Of a stretch of DNA of 64,000 nucleotides, positions 43,438-52,082 are shown in pieces. A program made the position numbers and the translations under genes. Position 1 is the stretch's first letter. Each line of letters begins with the position of its first letter. The stretch comes from SIG598 sp045605025 (lineage in GTDB: Bacteria; Bacillota; Clostridia; Oscillospirales; Acutalibacteraceae): contig JAZUPE010000043.1 of the NCBI GenBank assembly GCA_045605025.1, positions 43,017 through 107,016 on the forward strand. Reading direction: 5' to 3'. The notes below the pieces were generated by a model. That model was not told the origin of the DNA and did no database searches. It saw only the letters and a list, made by a program, of their open reading frames with translations.

Positions 43438-44001
43438 ATGAAATTCATAAAGAATATCGCTCTGATAATCGTCTTTGCAATTGCCGCGTTCCCTATGCTG
43501 TCCGGCTGCCACTCCGGAGCTCCTGCAACCTCCACCTCTCCGGAAACACCAGCAGCCTCATTCATCGGCGAAGATGCTACTCTATTTTACCTCGACCAAC
43601 AGGTACGCGTTGATGACAACGCAGCACCCATTCTGGCTCTGCTTGGAGACGACTTTACTTACAGTGAATCCATCAGCTGCAATTTTTCCATGAACGGCGT
43701 TGACGGTAACGACGGCATGGACAAGTTTTACGACTTCAGTGACGTCTCAATCACCACCTGCCCCCTTCTGCCCGGTGCTGACTACATAACCAGTGTTGAG
43801 GTCTGGGGAGGCAATGAATGGACCACTGCCAAAGGTATTGGCATCGGCAGCACTCTTGCCGATGTGCAGGCAGCATATGGACACGATTATTTATATGACA
43901 GCGATATGTTCATTTACTACGCCAATGAGGCTGATCATACTTCCACACAGCTTTATTTCATCATTGAAAACGAAACTGTGACCGTCTTCGGCATAGCCTG
44001 A
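43438..44001 (+). CDS. Small lipoprotein with a domain shared with the second L,D-transpeptidase
   Basis: The 187-residue lipoprotein has lipobox LSGC (Cys24) and, from about residue 42 on, an alpha-beta domain that matches the C-terminal 165 residues of the transpeptidase at 45286 in length and in spaced motifs: LLGDDFTYSES, a DKFYDF-like stretch, TCPLLPGADYI, GIGSTLADVQAAYG and a final FIIENETVTV. I do not recognise a named family. Its place among wall enzymes suggests an extracellular accessory or inhibitor role. AGAGAGG lies 10 bases before the ATG. Confidence 0.75.
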   Translation: MKFIKNIALIIVFAIAAFPMLSGCHSGAPATSTSPETPAASFIGEDATLFYLDQQVRVDDNAAPILALLGDDFTYSESISCNFSMNGVDGNDGMDKFYDFSDVSITTCPLLPGADYITSVEVWGGNEWTTAKGIGIGSTLADVQAAYGHDYLYDSDMFIYYANEADHTSTQLYFIIENETVTVFGIA

Positions 44002-44034
44002 TATTCTTTCCAGCAAAACGCTTTTCCTGAAAGG

Positions 44035-45246
44035 GTGATCCCCATAAATATCAAGAAAAGAGATCCCGCGGTTACGATAATGGCCGCCATAATTATGATT
44101 TTCTTTGCCGTGTCAGCGGTTCTGCTGTATGCAGGCTCGGTCGGAATCGGAGGAACAGGCGGATCGTCCACTTCTCCCACACGCGAGCAGACCTCGACTC
44201 CTGTCACGACCACCACCCTCCCTGCAGAAAACATCGAGCTTTCTGTTGTCTGCACCACAGACGAAGCCGATGTCAGAGTTCAGGCGAGCGCCGCAGTAAA
44301 CCATCCCGGTCAGATAATCAGCCTAACCTGTTCTCTTACCGACAGCACCGGTCAGGTGACGTATCTTAACACCGTGCCCTCTTCGGAGGGAACATGGGAA
44401 ATTGTACAGCAGTCGGGCAACTGCCGGGTGAAAGTAGAAGCTATGACCGCTTCCTGCAACACCGAATACTGGGAACAGGATGTCAGTTTTACCAAACCGG
44501 AATTTATCTGGCCGATTGAGCCTGAGTATCAGATGCTGCTTCACGACCGATATCAGGTCTCCTACGGTGATAAAACTATCGCAGGATACACCCACAACAA
44601 CGGTCTGCGCCGCGAAAAGCATTACGTATTCGGTAACCGGCGCAACCACTATGCCTTTGACATTACCGCCGCTCCAGACAGCGAAGTTCATGCTTCCGCC
44701 GACGGAACTGTTCTTGGCATATACACTGACACCGACTCTACCGGATCCACCGGCTACGGACGCTATATTATCATCAAACACAGCGCAAAACATGCCGGTA
44801 ATAACGTATACACGCTTTACGCTCATCTGAACAATGTCCTCGTTAGTTCCGGTGACAAAGTCGCTCAGGGACAGACCGTCGCGCTCTCCGGCAATACAGG
44901 AGGTTCGCGCATTCCCCACCTCCACCTTGAGTTTCGTCTGGGTAAAAACGACAACAGCTGTGCCGTCGATCCGCTGGAACTGCTGCCCGAAAGAGATTTC
45001 TCGCTCCGACGCAACTACCTCGACCCACAGGACGGTTTTCTTGCCAGTTCGGTGGCTCTGTACTCTAATATGCTGGCAGGAGGATATGATTATCCCATTC
45101 CCGGAAAGCTGAAAAAATCTGTTTCCGGCATCTCTGCCGGCACTGCAGTGGAGATCATAAGCCGCAGCGACAGCACCATCACTTTTCAGCATGAGGAAGC
45201 TTCCTTTTCCTGCGATACCTCCGATCTCGAATACACCTTCGACTGA
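44035..45246 (+). CDS. Membrane-anchored M23 (LytM-type) peptidase
   Basis: The protein has an N-terminal membrane segment (VTIMAAIIMIFFAVSAVLLYAG), a Ser/Thr-rich linker, an Ig-like region, and an M23 metallopeptidase domain with zinc ligands H205 and D209 (NHYAFDITA) and H295 and H297 (IPHLHLEFR). All four are present, so it should be an active endopeptidase that cuts peptidoglycan crossbridges. The start is uncertain: GTG at 44035 lies inside the ribosome-site sequence AAAGGGTGATC, while the best-spaced codon is ATA at 44044, and the first ATG (44080) is inside the membrane segment. Confidence 0.88.
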   Translation: MIPINIKKRDPAVTIMAAIIMIFFAVSAVLLYAGSVGIGGTGGSSTSPTREQTSTPVTTTTLPAENIELSVVCTTDEADVRVQASAAVNHPGQIISLTCSLTDSTGQVTYLNTVPSSEGTWEIVQQSGNCRVKVEAMTASCNTEYWEQDVSFTKPEFIWPIEPEYQMLLHDRYQVSYGDKTIAGYTHNNGLRREKHYVFGNRRNHYAFDITAAPDSEVHASADGTVLGIYTDTDSTGSTGYGRYIIIKHSAKHAGNNVYTLYAHLNNVLVSSGDKVAQGQTVALSGNTGGSRIPHLHLEFRLGKNDNSCAVDPLELLPERDFSLRRNYLDPQDGFLASSVALYSNMLAGGYDYPIPGKLKKSVSGISAGTAVEIISRSDSTITFQHEEASFSCDTSDLEYTFD

Positions 45247-45285
45247 TCCTGACGCGGTCAGTCAGAAAGGATTGAAGCTATAATA

Positions 45286-46851
45286 ATGAAAACCAGATTA
45301 ATGTGTCTTCTGCTGGCGATCATCACAGCCGTGATGAGCTGCTCTTGTGCCGCTTCGGCACCTGTCGGCGATCCGGATTCTGTTTCCGACACCGCTACAC
45401 AAAACGGTGCTCCTGCAGCACCAGTCACTTTTGAAATGACTGAGAATCAGTCCGAATTGGATGCTCGCAACGTAACAATCGAGCTTTCGGAGGATTCGCC
45501 GATGAACACATATGGCTTTCCTGTCAGCGAACACCCCTACTTTATTTATGTTGAAAAGGGCAGCCACACACTCTCGGTATATGCAAAAGATCCATTGGGA
45601 TATTATACCGTCGAGGTTGCCTGCTGGCCAACCGCAACCGGCAGCACTGATTCCCTCACTCCCACCGGTATTTTCCCTGTGGGCGCCAAGGAAAAATGGC
45701 ATGTCTGGCCTTCGCACAACGTATCTCCCTACTGCACTAGATACTATGACAATCAGAAATATGGCGGCCTATTTATCCACGCCGCTGTTTATTCCGCAAG
45801 GAACTTCAACAATGCTTTTGCAAACTCTCTGCGAGGTATAGGCAAAAACTCAACCTCCGGCTGTCTGCGCACCACAGTACAGTGCGCCTATTTTGTCTAC
45901 AACTACTGCGAAGAAGGCACATTGATTAAGATAGTCAACGGCTCTCCGCTGGGCAAAGAGGCTCCCGGACTGGTCTATTCCACCCAATACACCGATCCCG
46001 CCATCACCGGAACCGGCGTGCAAATGTCCGAGATCACACTTCTTAGCGACATTGCCTTTGAGCAGGATCGCTACGTCATTCCCGCTGGAAAACCCACGAT
46101 AATTATGCCCGGTATGTTCCCGGAGGATTCCAAGTACACTAACTGCGTGTGGACCAGCAGTGACGAAAACGTAGCCACTGTAGAAAACGGCGTGGTTTAT
46201 GGTGTCAGCCCCGGCACAGCACGCATCACCGCTACATACACCATGGATGGCTCCATCAGCGACTCATGCATTGTCAAGGTGCAGATCGGTGATATCGACG
46301 ACACCTCAGTCAACGGCAGCCTGCGTCTGCCTGAGCCTTATGAGGCCGTCACTAACAATCCTCTTTTCTTTGAAGAAGATATGCTCACACTTGATTTCTA
46401 CGGCAGCCTTTTTCCAACCTCCACCCTCGCTCAGCCGCTATTGGAACTGCTGGGTGAAAGTAACCGCTACAGCGAAGCAGATAGCTGCGCATACGAAGGT
46501 CTGGACAAGTGTTACGGTTACGACCTGGCCGGCGGCGAAGTGGAGATATCCACTGTTCCGTTGCTGGATGGCGCAGACACAATCTGCGAGATATACGTTT
46601 CCTCTCCTGTTGCCTCCACATCACGCGGTATCCGCGTTGGCAGTACCGCCTATGATGCTGAACTGGCCTACGGCTCGGATTTCACCTGCGAAACTGTAGC
46701 AGAATACGGCAGCGAGGACTGCTACATGCTGATGACCTACTGGGCTGGAGAGAAAAACTCCCCGTCAACCCCGCGGCTCAGCTTCTTTATCGATCCGGTG
46801 ACCCTGACCGTCACCGCCATCAGTGCCTACAGTGCACGCAGTTTTGGTTAA
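45286..46851 (+). CDS. Second L,D-transpeptidase lipoprotein with Ig-like domain and shared C-terminal domain
   Basis: The 521-residue exported protein has an N-terminal signal with Cys residues at the likely cleavage site (AVMSCSC), a YkuD domain (about residues 85-230) with H165 and C193 (TSGCLRT), a BIG2-like domain (about 245-345), and a C-terminal domain shared with the lipoprotein at 43438. Its YkuD domain is close to that of the first transpeptidase (YFIYVEKGSHT, EKWH, VNGSPLGK in both), but the residue after the catalytic His is Ala instead of Gly. It lacks the Thr tail. It is fourth in the rightward operon. Confidence 0.88.
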   Translation: MKTRLMCLLLAIITAVMSCSCAASAPVGDPDSVSDTATQNGAPAAPVTFEMTENQSELDARNVTIELSEDSPMNTYGFPVSEHPYFIYVEKGSHTLSVYAKDPLGYYTVEVACWPTATGSTDSLTPTGIFPVGAKEKWHVWPSHNVSPYCTRYYDNQKYGGLFIHAAVYSARNFNNAFANSLRGIGKNSTSGCLRTTVQCAYFVYNYCEEGTLIKIVNGSPLGKEAPGLVYSTQYTDPAITGTGVQMSEITLLSDIAFEQDRYVIPAGKPTIIMPGMFPEDSKYTNCVWTSSDENVATVENGVVYGVSPGTARITATYTMDGSISDSCIVKVQIGDIDDTSVNGSLRLPEPYEAVTNNPLFFEEDMLTLDFYGSLFPTSTLAQPLLELLGESNRYSEADSCAYEGLDKCYGYDLAGGEVEISTVPLLDGADTICEIYVSSPVASTSRGIRVGSTAYDAELAYGSDFTCETVAEYGSEDCYMLMTYWAGEKNSPSTPRLSFFIDPVTLTVTAISAYSARSFG

Positions 46852-46867
46852 GAAGGGCGGGTATCTC

Positions 46868-48286
46868 ATGGTATTCAGTTCTACAGTCTTCATGTTTCTC
46901 TTTTTGCCAGTAGTTTTTCTGCTGAGCTATATCCTTCCCGGCATCAGGATCAAGAATGTCCTGCTGACCATCGCCAGCCTGATCTTTTACGCATGGGGCG
47001 AACCGATTTATGTTCTGCTTATGCTCTTTTCTGTATCGATCAACTATCTGCTGGCATTACCTGCTGAAAAGAAGAATCTGACCGATAAAAAGCGCAGAGG
47101 CATGGTCGCGCTGACCATTCTTTTCAATATCGGATTGCTGGCGCTGTTCAAGTATGCGGCATTTGCCGTCTCCACAATAAACATGCTTGGTGCAAGTCTT
47201 GCCGTTCCTGAAATTCCGCTGCCAATAGGTATTTCCTTTTACACCTTTCAGGTGATGAGCTATGTTATAGACGTCTACCGCGGTGAGGCTCCCGTGCAGC
47301 GCAGTTACGGAAAATTGCTGATGTATGTAAGTCTGTTCCCGCAGCTCATTGCTGGACCCATAGTCAGGTACATAGATATAGCCGAACAGCTTGACTACCG
47401 CGAAACCACCCTGCGTGGTGTTGCTACCGGCATACGTCAGTTTATTTTCGGCCTCGCGAAGAAGCTGCTCATTGCCAACTCTGCAGGTTTCGTGGCTGAC
47501 AACATCTTTGCTCTTCCCGCAAGCGAACTCAATTCCGTTTACGGCTGGCTGGCAGCTATCGCCTACTGCATCCAGATATATTACGATTTCTCCGGTTACT
47601 CCGACATGGCCATCGGACTGGGTTCAATGGCCGGTTTTGAATTCAAGGAAAATTTCAATTACCCGTACACGGCTGTTTCCATCCGCGACTTCTGGCACAG
47701 GTGGCATATTTCGCTTTCCACCTGGTTCCGCGAGTATGTCTACATTCCTCTGGGAGGCAACAGAAAGGGTAATGTGCGGACCGGTCTCAACAAGCTGATT
47801 GTATTCATTCTGACCGGTCTGTGGCACGGCGCTTCGTGGACTTTTGTGGCGTGGGGACTGCTCCACGGACTGTTCATCATGCTGGAATCCTACGGCGTGC
47901 TTAAACCTGAAAAATGGAAACCCCGTCTTCTTTCCCGCATCTACACTCTGCTGGTCGTCTGTGTGGCCTTTGTGCTGTTCCGCGCCGAAAACTTTACGCA
48001 TGCATGGGATATTCTCCGGGCAATGTTCAGCGGCTTTGGCGTAACAAGATCATCTATGCTCGGACTCCATGACCTGTGTCCGCTGTTCAATATTATTTGC
48101 ATTGCACTGGGTATCCTTTTCAGCACTCCGTTGCTGAGACCGTTGTGGAACAGTGAACCCCGCCTTACCGCACGCTCTCAGGCTGCATCCGCGGTCGGAT
48201 ATGTGATAGCTGTTCCGCTATATATCCTGTGCATCGCACTGGTTGCAATATCCACTTACAATCCATTTATTTACTTCAGATTCTAA
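46868..48286 (+). CDS. MBOAT family O-acyltransferase (copy 2, AlgI-like)
   Basis: This 472-residue polytopic protein is clearly paralogous to the MBOAT at 38284-39711, sharing LPIGISFYTFQVMSYVIDVYRGEA, FPQLIAGPIV, YYDFSGYSDMA and the catalytic His320 in GLWHGASWTF. The start at 46868 (MVFSSTVFMFL) aligns with MVFSTIQFLCA of copy 1 and has AAGGGCGG upstream. It should pass acyl groups to the DHHW protein encoded 12 bases downstream. The two MBOAT genes are in opposite orientation, each followed by its own DHHW gene. Confidence 0.93.
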   Translation: MVFSSTVFMFLFLPVVFLLSYILPGIRIKNVLLTIASLIFYAWGEPIYVLLMLFSVSINYLLALPAEKKNLTDKKRRGMVALTILFNIGLLALFKYAAFAVSTINMLGASLAVPEIPLPIGISFYTFQVMSYVIDVYRGEAPVQRSYGKLLMYVSLFPQLIAGPIVRYIDIAEQLDYRETTLRGVATGIRQFIFGLAKKLLIANSAGFVADNIFALPASELNSVYGWLAAIAYCIQIYYDFSGYSDMAIGLGSMAGFEFKENFNYPYTAVSIRDFWHRWHISLSTWFREYVYIPLGGNRKGNVRTGLNKLIVFILTGLWHGASWTFVAWGLLHGLFIMLESYGVLKPEKWKPRLLSRIYTLLVVCVAFVLFRAENFTHAWDILRAMFSGFGVTRSSMLGLHDLCPLFNIICIALGILFSTPLLRPLWNSEPRLTARSQAASAVGYVIAVPLYILCIALVAISTYNPFIYFRF

Positions 48287-48298
48287 GGAGGTGAGCTC

Positions 48299-49819
48299 AT
48301 GGATTTCAATGAACTTGACACTGTAACTCCCGAGGAGGCCGGCATTGACCCCGACACAGCTGCAGAGCCCACTGTGCTCACTCCTCCGCAGGACGGGCCC
48401 GTACGCAAAACCTTGCTGGGAATTTTTGTCGTTTTGTTTTTTGCGCTGACCCTTGTTCCCGTCATTGGCATGATATTCGATTTTGATGGCAGAAACGCTG
48501 AAAACAGAACTCTTGCGCAGTTTCCTGCACTCACTGTAAGCGAAAACGGCCACTCCAGCATCAATACCAGCTTCTTCCCCCAGTTTGAAGAATATATCTC
48601 CGATAATTTTGGCTTTCGGCAGGAGATTGTCTCCGGCTGGTCGTCGATAATGTACCGTGTGTTTGCCCAGTCGACGGTGGATAACGTAATCGTCGGGCAG
48701 AACGACTGGCTGTATTTTGCTCCCACCCGCGCCGATTATGAGGGCACTGCACTATACTCAGACAGAACGGTTTTCCGCATATCCAAAACTGTAGAGCTTA
48801 TGAATCGCTACGCGGAGGACAGTGGTGCAGTATTTGCATTCACCGTAGCACCTAACAAAGCAACCATCTATCCCGATTATCTTCCGATCCACCTGCGTCG
48901 TACGGAACAGACCAACCTTGATCGACTTGCTCCTCTGCTTGATGCTACCGGATGCTATATTGATCTGACCGCTCCTCTCACTGCTCTGAAAGACACCGGC
49001 ACACAAGTTTACTACAAGCTGGACAGTCACTGGACAAACGCTGGCGCGCTGGAGGCTTACCGAACCATTACAGAGCATTTTGCACAGAGATTTACTGGTA
49101 TGGACGTTCCTGACTTCTCCGATGTAACCATACAGCCAACCTCTCACAATGGTGATCTTTCCACCATGCTTCTTCCCCAGGTTCGCAATCCTGAAAGCGA
49201 ATTGTCTCCGGATATTCCTGCCAATTTTACTGCCGAATCACCCATCACCAATCGTATGGCGGTAAACATCCGCACAACAAACCCCGAGGGCTTTTCCTCT
49301 CTGTACATGATGCGTGACTCCTTCGGCAGTGCACTTATCGAATCATTCTCGTCAGCTTTCGGACGGGTATGCTATGACCGCGCCATCCCCTACAACCTGC
49401 GCGGTGCGATTGACGGACAGTACAAACTCATACTGCTGGAACTGGTGGAACGCAATCTCATCGAGCTTGTGTCTCGTGTACCTGCAACGGATATGCCTCC
49501 CTGCGCGGCTCCTGAAAACATCGAGGAAACCGATCTCGTGGTTATGTGCTCTGCCTCCTCTGCAGACGGCAGGATGACCGTCGACGGTATACTTGGCGAC
49601 GATATCCCCCTTGCTGACAACGACTGCGTCTATATCGAATTCCGCAGCGGCGAGCGCAGTGTATTCTTCGAGGCATTCCCTATTGCTGCCGACGACGGTC
49701 ATTGCGACCGTGGGTTCTCTGTCACAATCTCAGAAGCCGAACTGCTGCAGGGCGAATACACACTTCACCTGCACATTGGTAATCCGGACGGTACAGTAAG
49801 CTACGAACTTTATCAATAA
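48299..49819 (+). CDS. DHHW/AlgX-like O-acetylation partner protein (copy 2)
   Basis: The 506-residue protein has a 45-residue acidic cytoplasmic N terminus, one membrane segment (TLLGIFVVLFFALTLVPVIGM) and an extracellular SGNH-like domain with FGFRQEIVSGWSSIMYR, VGQNDWLYFAP, the Asp-His of DSHWTNAGA and the Ser of MRDSFGSAL. It parallels copy 1 in order and motifs but has a longer N terminus and a different C-terminal third. AAGGAGGTGAG gives a very strong ribosome site. It closes the rightward operon, with a terminator 9 bases past the stop. Confidence 0.88.
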   Translation: MDFNELDTVTPEEAGIDPDTAAEPTVLTPPQDGPVRKTLLGIFVVLFFALTLVPVIGMIFDFDGRNAENRTLAQFPALTVSENGHSSINTSFFPQFEEYISDNFGFRQEIVSGWSSIMYRVFAQSTVDNVIVGQNDWLYFAPTRADYEGTALYSDRTVFRISKTVELMNRYAEDSGAVFAFTVAPNKATIYPDYLPIHLRRTEQTNLDRLAPLLDATGCYIDLTAPLTALKDTGTQVYYKLDSHWTNAGALEAYRTITEHFAQRFTGMDVPDFSDVTIQPTSHNGDLSTMLLPQVRNPESELSPDIPANFTAESPITNRMAVNIRTTNPEGFSSLYMMRDSFGSALIESFSSAFGRVCYDRAIPYNLRGAIDGQYKLILLELVERNLIELVSRVPATDMPPCAAPENIEETDLVVMCSASSADGRMTVDGILGDDIPLADNDCVYIEFRSGERSVFFEAFPIAADDGHCDRGFSVTISEAELLQGEYTLHLHIGNPDGTVSYELYQ

Positions 49820-49827
49820 CCGCAAAG

Positions 49828-49867
49828 AAAAAAGGTCAGACACCACATTCGGTGCCTGACCTTTTTT
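49828..49867 (+). terminator. Bidirectional terminator after copy-2 DHHW gene
   Basis: AAAAAGGTCAG-A-CACC pairs with GGTG-C-CTGACCTTTTT with one mismatch, flanked by A and T runs that serve both converging transcripts. Confidence 0.88.
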
Positions 49868-49874
49868 ACGCGGA

Positions 49875-50900
49875 TTATTCTTCGCCGTTGATGGCGCTGA
49901 CCACAGCACCCATGATGCCGCTCATAAGTCCGGCAACCGGGAAAACGATCCATGAAACGGACCAGCCGCCCCATACAAAGCTCCAGAGAAGATAGATGAT
50001 TACCGTCAGAGGCCACAGCACAGCGTTGAACACCGCGCTGGCAACTTTTCCTTTCTGGCTGGGAACTTCTCCATTAACGGACACATTTTTCTTTATTTTC
50101 TTTTCGATGTTGAGCAGATGTTTATAGCTTTCGTTGGCTATACCTGCCTTGACCATGAACATTACTCCAACAGAGACCAAGGCCAGCAGCGCAGCACCGC
50201 TAAGATCTTCCGCTAGATCGATACCTCCAAAGAAAGCGTCCAGAACACCTATAGTAATGAGGCCGAAGAAGATGAATATAAGACCGAAACTGATGCTGAG
50301 AGCAAACGGCTTTTTGTTTTCTTCCTGCTTCTGTTCTACCAACTTTGCCGTGCTTTCCGGAAGGGTGATGAGCCGGTTTTCGTAGCGCTCATACTTTTCG
50401 TTCTGGATGCCGTTAATAATAAATATGCTCACGGCGGCAGCGATCAGCACAAACAGCGACACCAGCGCAAGACCGTCAGACATATCACCCTTCAGACCGA
50501 CAACGTTGCTGAGAATTGTTTCCAGAGCAATCATAGTAGCAGGAGCGAGTATGCAAAGCATAACACCTATTGCCATTCTCCAGCCGAAACTTTTACGGTA
50601 GCTGATATAACTAAGCGCTTCATCCTCAGTCAGATGCAATGAATTGTCCGGCTGCGCGGCTGCCTGCTGTTCCTGAACCGGCTGAGCCACTCTGATATCC
50701 AGCTCCTCCAGCAGCTCATCAATGTTGCCGAACTGTGAGATAACCTCACCAACAGCTTCGTTCTCGCTCTTGCCCTCAGCCTTGAGGTCGTTGTAATGCT
50801 CCTCCATGATGGCGAGCAGATCTTCCTTTGCCCTGTCAAGGCGCTCATCGGCAGGCAGACCGTTGAAAAGGCTGTTGACATAAGTGGTGATGATTTCCAT
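49875..50900 (-). CDS. HAAS/DUF1700-type membrane protein
   Basis: The 341-residue protein has an N-terminal helical HAAS-like domain (MEIITTYVNSLFNGLP...IMEEHYNDLKAEGKSENEAVGEVISQFG), a linker rich in Gln and Ala, and about seven membrane segments. Proteins with this domain are regularly encoded next to PadR regulators, and some affect membrane stress or act with sensor systems; the biochemical role is not established. The start at 50900 overlaps the padR stop by one base (TAATG) and has GGAGACGGAG upstream, so translation is coupled. Confidence 0.85.
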   Translation of the reverse strand: MEIITTYVNSLFNGLPADERLDRAKEDLLAIMEEHYNDLKAEGKSENEAVGEVISQFGNIDELLEELDIRVAQPVQEQQAAAQPDNSLHLTEDEALSYISYRKSFGWRMAIGVMLCILAPATMIALETILSNVVGLKGDMSDGLALVSLFVLIAAAVSIFIINGIQNEKYERYENRLITLPESTAKLVEQKQEENKKPFALSISFGLIFIFFGLITIGVLDAFFGGIDLAEDLSGAALLALVSVGVMFMVKAGIANESYKHLLNIEKKIKKNVSVNGEVPSQKGKVASAVFNAVLWPLTVIIYLLWSFVWGGWSVSWIVFPVAGLMSGIMGAVVSAINGEE

Positions 50901-51232
50901 TACTCCGTCTCCTTTATGAAAAGATTGATTACTTCTTTGGTCAGATTCCATTCCTCACACTTCTCGGCGTAATACTGCCGTCCAGCCTGAGTGATGGAAT
51001 AATAGGTTCTGCGTTTTCCGCCCGATTCGTCGCCGCCCTGACGAGAGGAGATAAAACCGTTTTTCTCAAGACGGGTGAACGCCGAATAGAGAGTTGTTTC
51101 TTTAATAATGTACTTGCCCTGCGACCGGGCAGAGATCTGCTTGGAGATTTCATATCCATAGGATTCCCCCTCCAGCAGCAGACACAGGATTATTGTGTCG
51201 TTGTAACCACGGATAACGTCACTACTTATCAA
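50900..51232 (-). CDS. PadR family transcriptional regulator
   Basis: The 110-residue protein is a subfamily-1 PadR winged-helix repressor: TIILCLLLEGESYGYEISKQI, then YSAFTRLEKNGFIS and GGKRRTYYSITQAGRQYY. PadR proteins bind small hydrophobic or phenolic ligands or drugs and usually control an adjacent membrane-protein gene and themselves. That arrangement holds here. The likely operators are the TACTACG repeats at 51930-51993, upstream of the first gene of the operon. Confidence 0.92.
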   Translation of the reverse strand: MISSDVIRGYNDTIILCLLLEGESYGYEISKQISARSQGKYIIKETTLYSAFTRLEKNGFISSRQGGDESGGKRRTYYSITQAGRQYYAEKCEEWNLTKEVINLFIKETE

Positions 51233-51244
51233 ACAGACACCCCC

Positions 51245-51898
51245 TTACAATACAAACATGGCAAACATCACTGGATAGCACTTTCGCACGTCCCTGCCGG
51301 TCAGAAGATAGACGCTTCCGAAGGCAAGACCGGATATCATTGTAATTATTCCCGTAGTGTAATCCTTTGTGAAGATGTGTCCCATTCCCCATGTCAGCGC
51401 GAGAATGATCCCCCCGTATGGAACATACCTGTTCTTGAACCATTTTTCAAAAGCCAGCTGAGCAAACACAAGGATAAGCATCATAAGTCCGGTTTCGAAC
51501 ACATAATAAACATACTGAAAAACAAACTTAAGCGGACCGTTGGCATTGAACTCCTTGATTACCTTAATGCCATTCCAGTCAATATAGCTGACCACCAGAC
51601 TGAAAGCTATCAATACCCCCACAAGCACCCACTGCCAGACTCTTACCTTGTCGCCCTTTGCAAGCAGATCAATGCCGTATCGCTTCCTTGCAACAGAGAT
51701 AAGTGCCGCGGCAGTCAGACCCCAGAGAAGGCATGTTGCCGTCCAGTGCAGTATATTCTGCAGTGTACTCCACTCTCCCAACGGCTTGCCGTAGACTGCC
51801 GGCTCAATACCGAAAGCGAGAACCGCCTCCAGTCCAAGCCCGGCAAACGCAAGCAGCGAAAGCAGAAGATAATTCCATCCAGCGGCTTTTTTCAACAC
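51245..51898 (-). CDS. Multi-pass membrane protein, possibly CPBP-like
   Basis: The 217-residue protein has about six membrane segments. Its last third (WGMGHIFTKDYTTGIITMISGLAFGSVYLLTGRD) resembles the third motif region of CPBP-type intramembrane proteins, but the EExxxR motif needed for CPBP protease activity is not seen. It is the first gene of the padR operon, 12 bases ahead of padR. The start is a GTG with GGAG upstream. It may be a target of the regulator, for example an envelope-stress or peptide-resistance protein. Confidence 0.65.
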   Translation of the reverse strand: MLKKAAGWNYLLLSLLAFAGLGLEAVLAFGIEPAVYGKPLGEWSTLQNILHWTATCLLWGLTAAALISVARKRYGIDLLAKGDKVRVWQWVLVGVLIAFSLVVSYIDWNGIKVIKEFNANGPLKFVFQYVYYVFETGLMMLILVFAQLAFEKWFKNRYVPYGGIILALTWGMGHIFTKDYTTGIITMISGLAFGSVYLLTGRDVRKCYPVMFAMFVL

Positions 51899-51929
51899 GA
51901 ATCACACTCCATTTCTCCGGATGACAATT

Positions 51930-51993
51930 TACTACGCCTGTCATACTACGATTGCCGTAGTACGTCTGTCGTTATAATATCACAAGTACTACG
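51930..51993 (-). promoter_or_regulatory. TACTACG operator array of the padR operon
   Basis: Four copies of a TACTACG box lie in 64 bases: 51930-51936, 51944-51950, an inverted copy CGTAGTA at 51956-51962, and 51987-51993. The middle two form a perfect 7-5-7 inverted repeat just downstream of the -10, and the last lies between -35 and -10. This is what an autoregulatory PadR operator would look like. Confidence 0.6.
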
Positions 51994-52002
51994 ACAGGTC
52001 AA
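51974..52002 (-). promoter_or_regulatory. Promoter of the padR operon
   Basis: On the minus strand TTGACC (51997-52002), 17 bases, TATTAT (51974-51979). Confidence 0.75.
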
Positions 52003-52021
52003 GTACTTTTTTCAAATTACA

Positions 52022-52060
52022 GCAAAAACCTGCCGAAGCCCGTTTCCGAACCTCGACAGG
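52022..52060 (-). terminator. Intrinsic terminator after purD
   Basis: On the minus strand a 14-bp stem with several G-T pairs closes on a GAAA loop and is followed by TTTTTGCT. Confidence 0.85.
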
Positions 52061-52082
52061 TCATGTTAATCTATTTAATATA

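Noticed and set aside
36828..49819. Alginate biosynthesis locus
   Set aside because: MBOAT and AlgX-like proteins resemble alginate acetylation factors, but no alginate polymerase, epimerase or lyase gene is present, and the neighbours are Gram-positive wall enzymes.
41794..49819. Prophage lysis module (M23, YkuD, amidase-like enzymes)
   Set aside because: No phage structural, integrase or holin genes are present, and the enzymes carry membrane anchors and housekeeping-type promoters.
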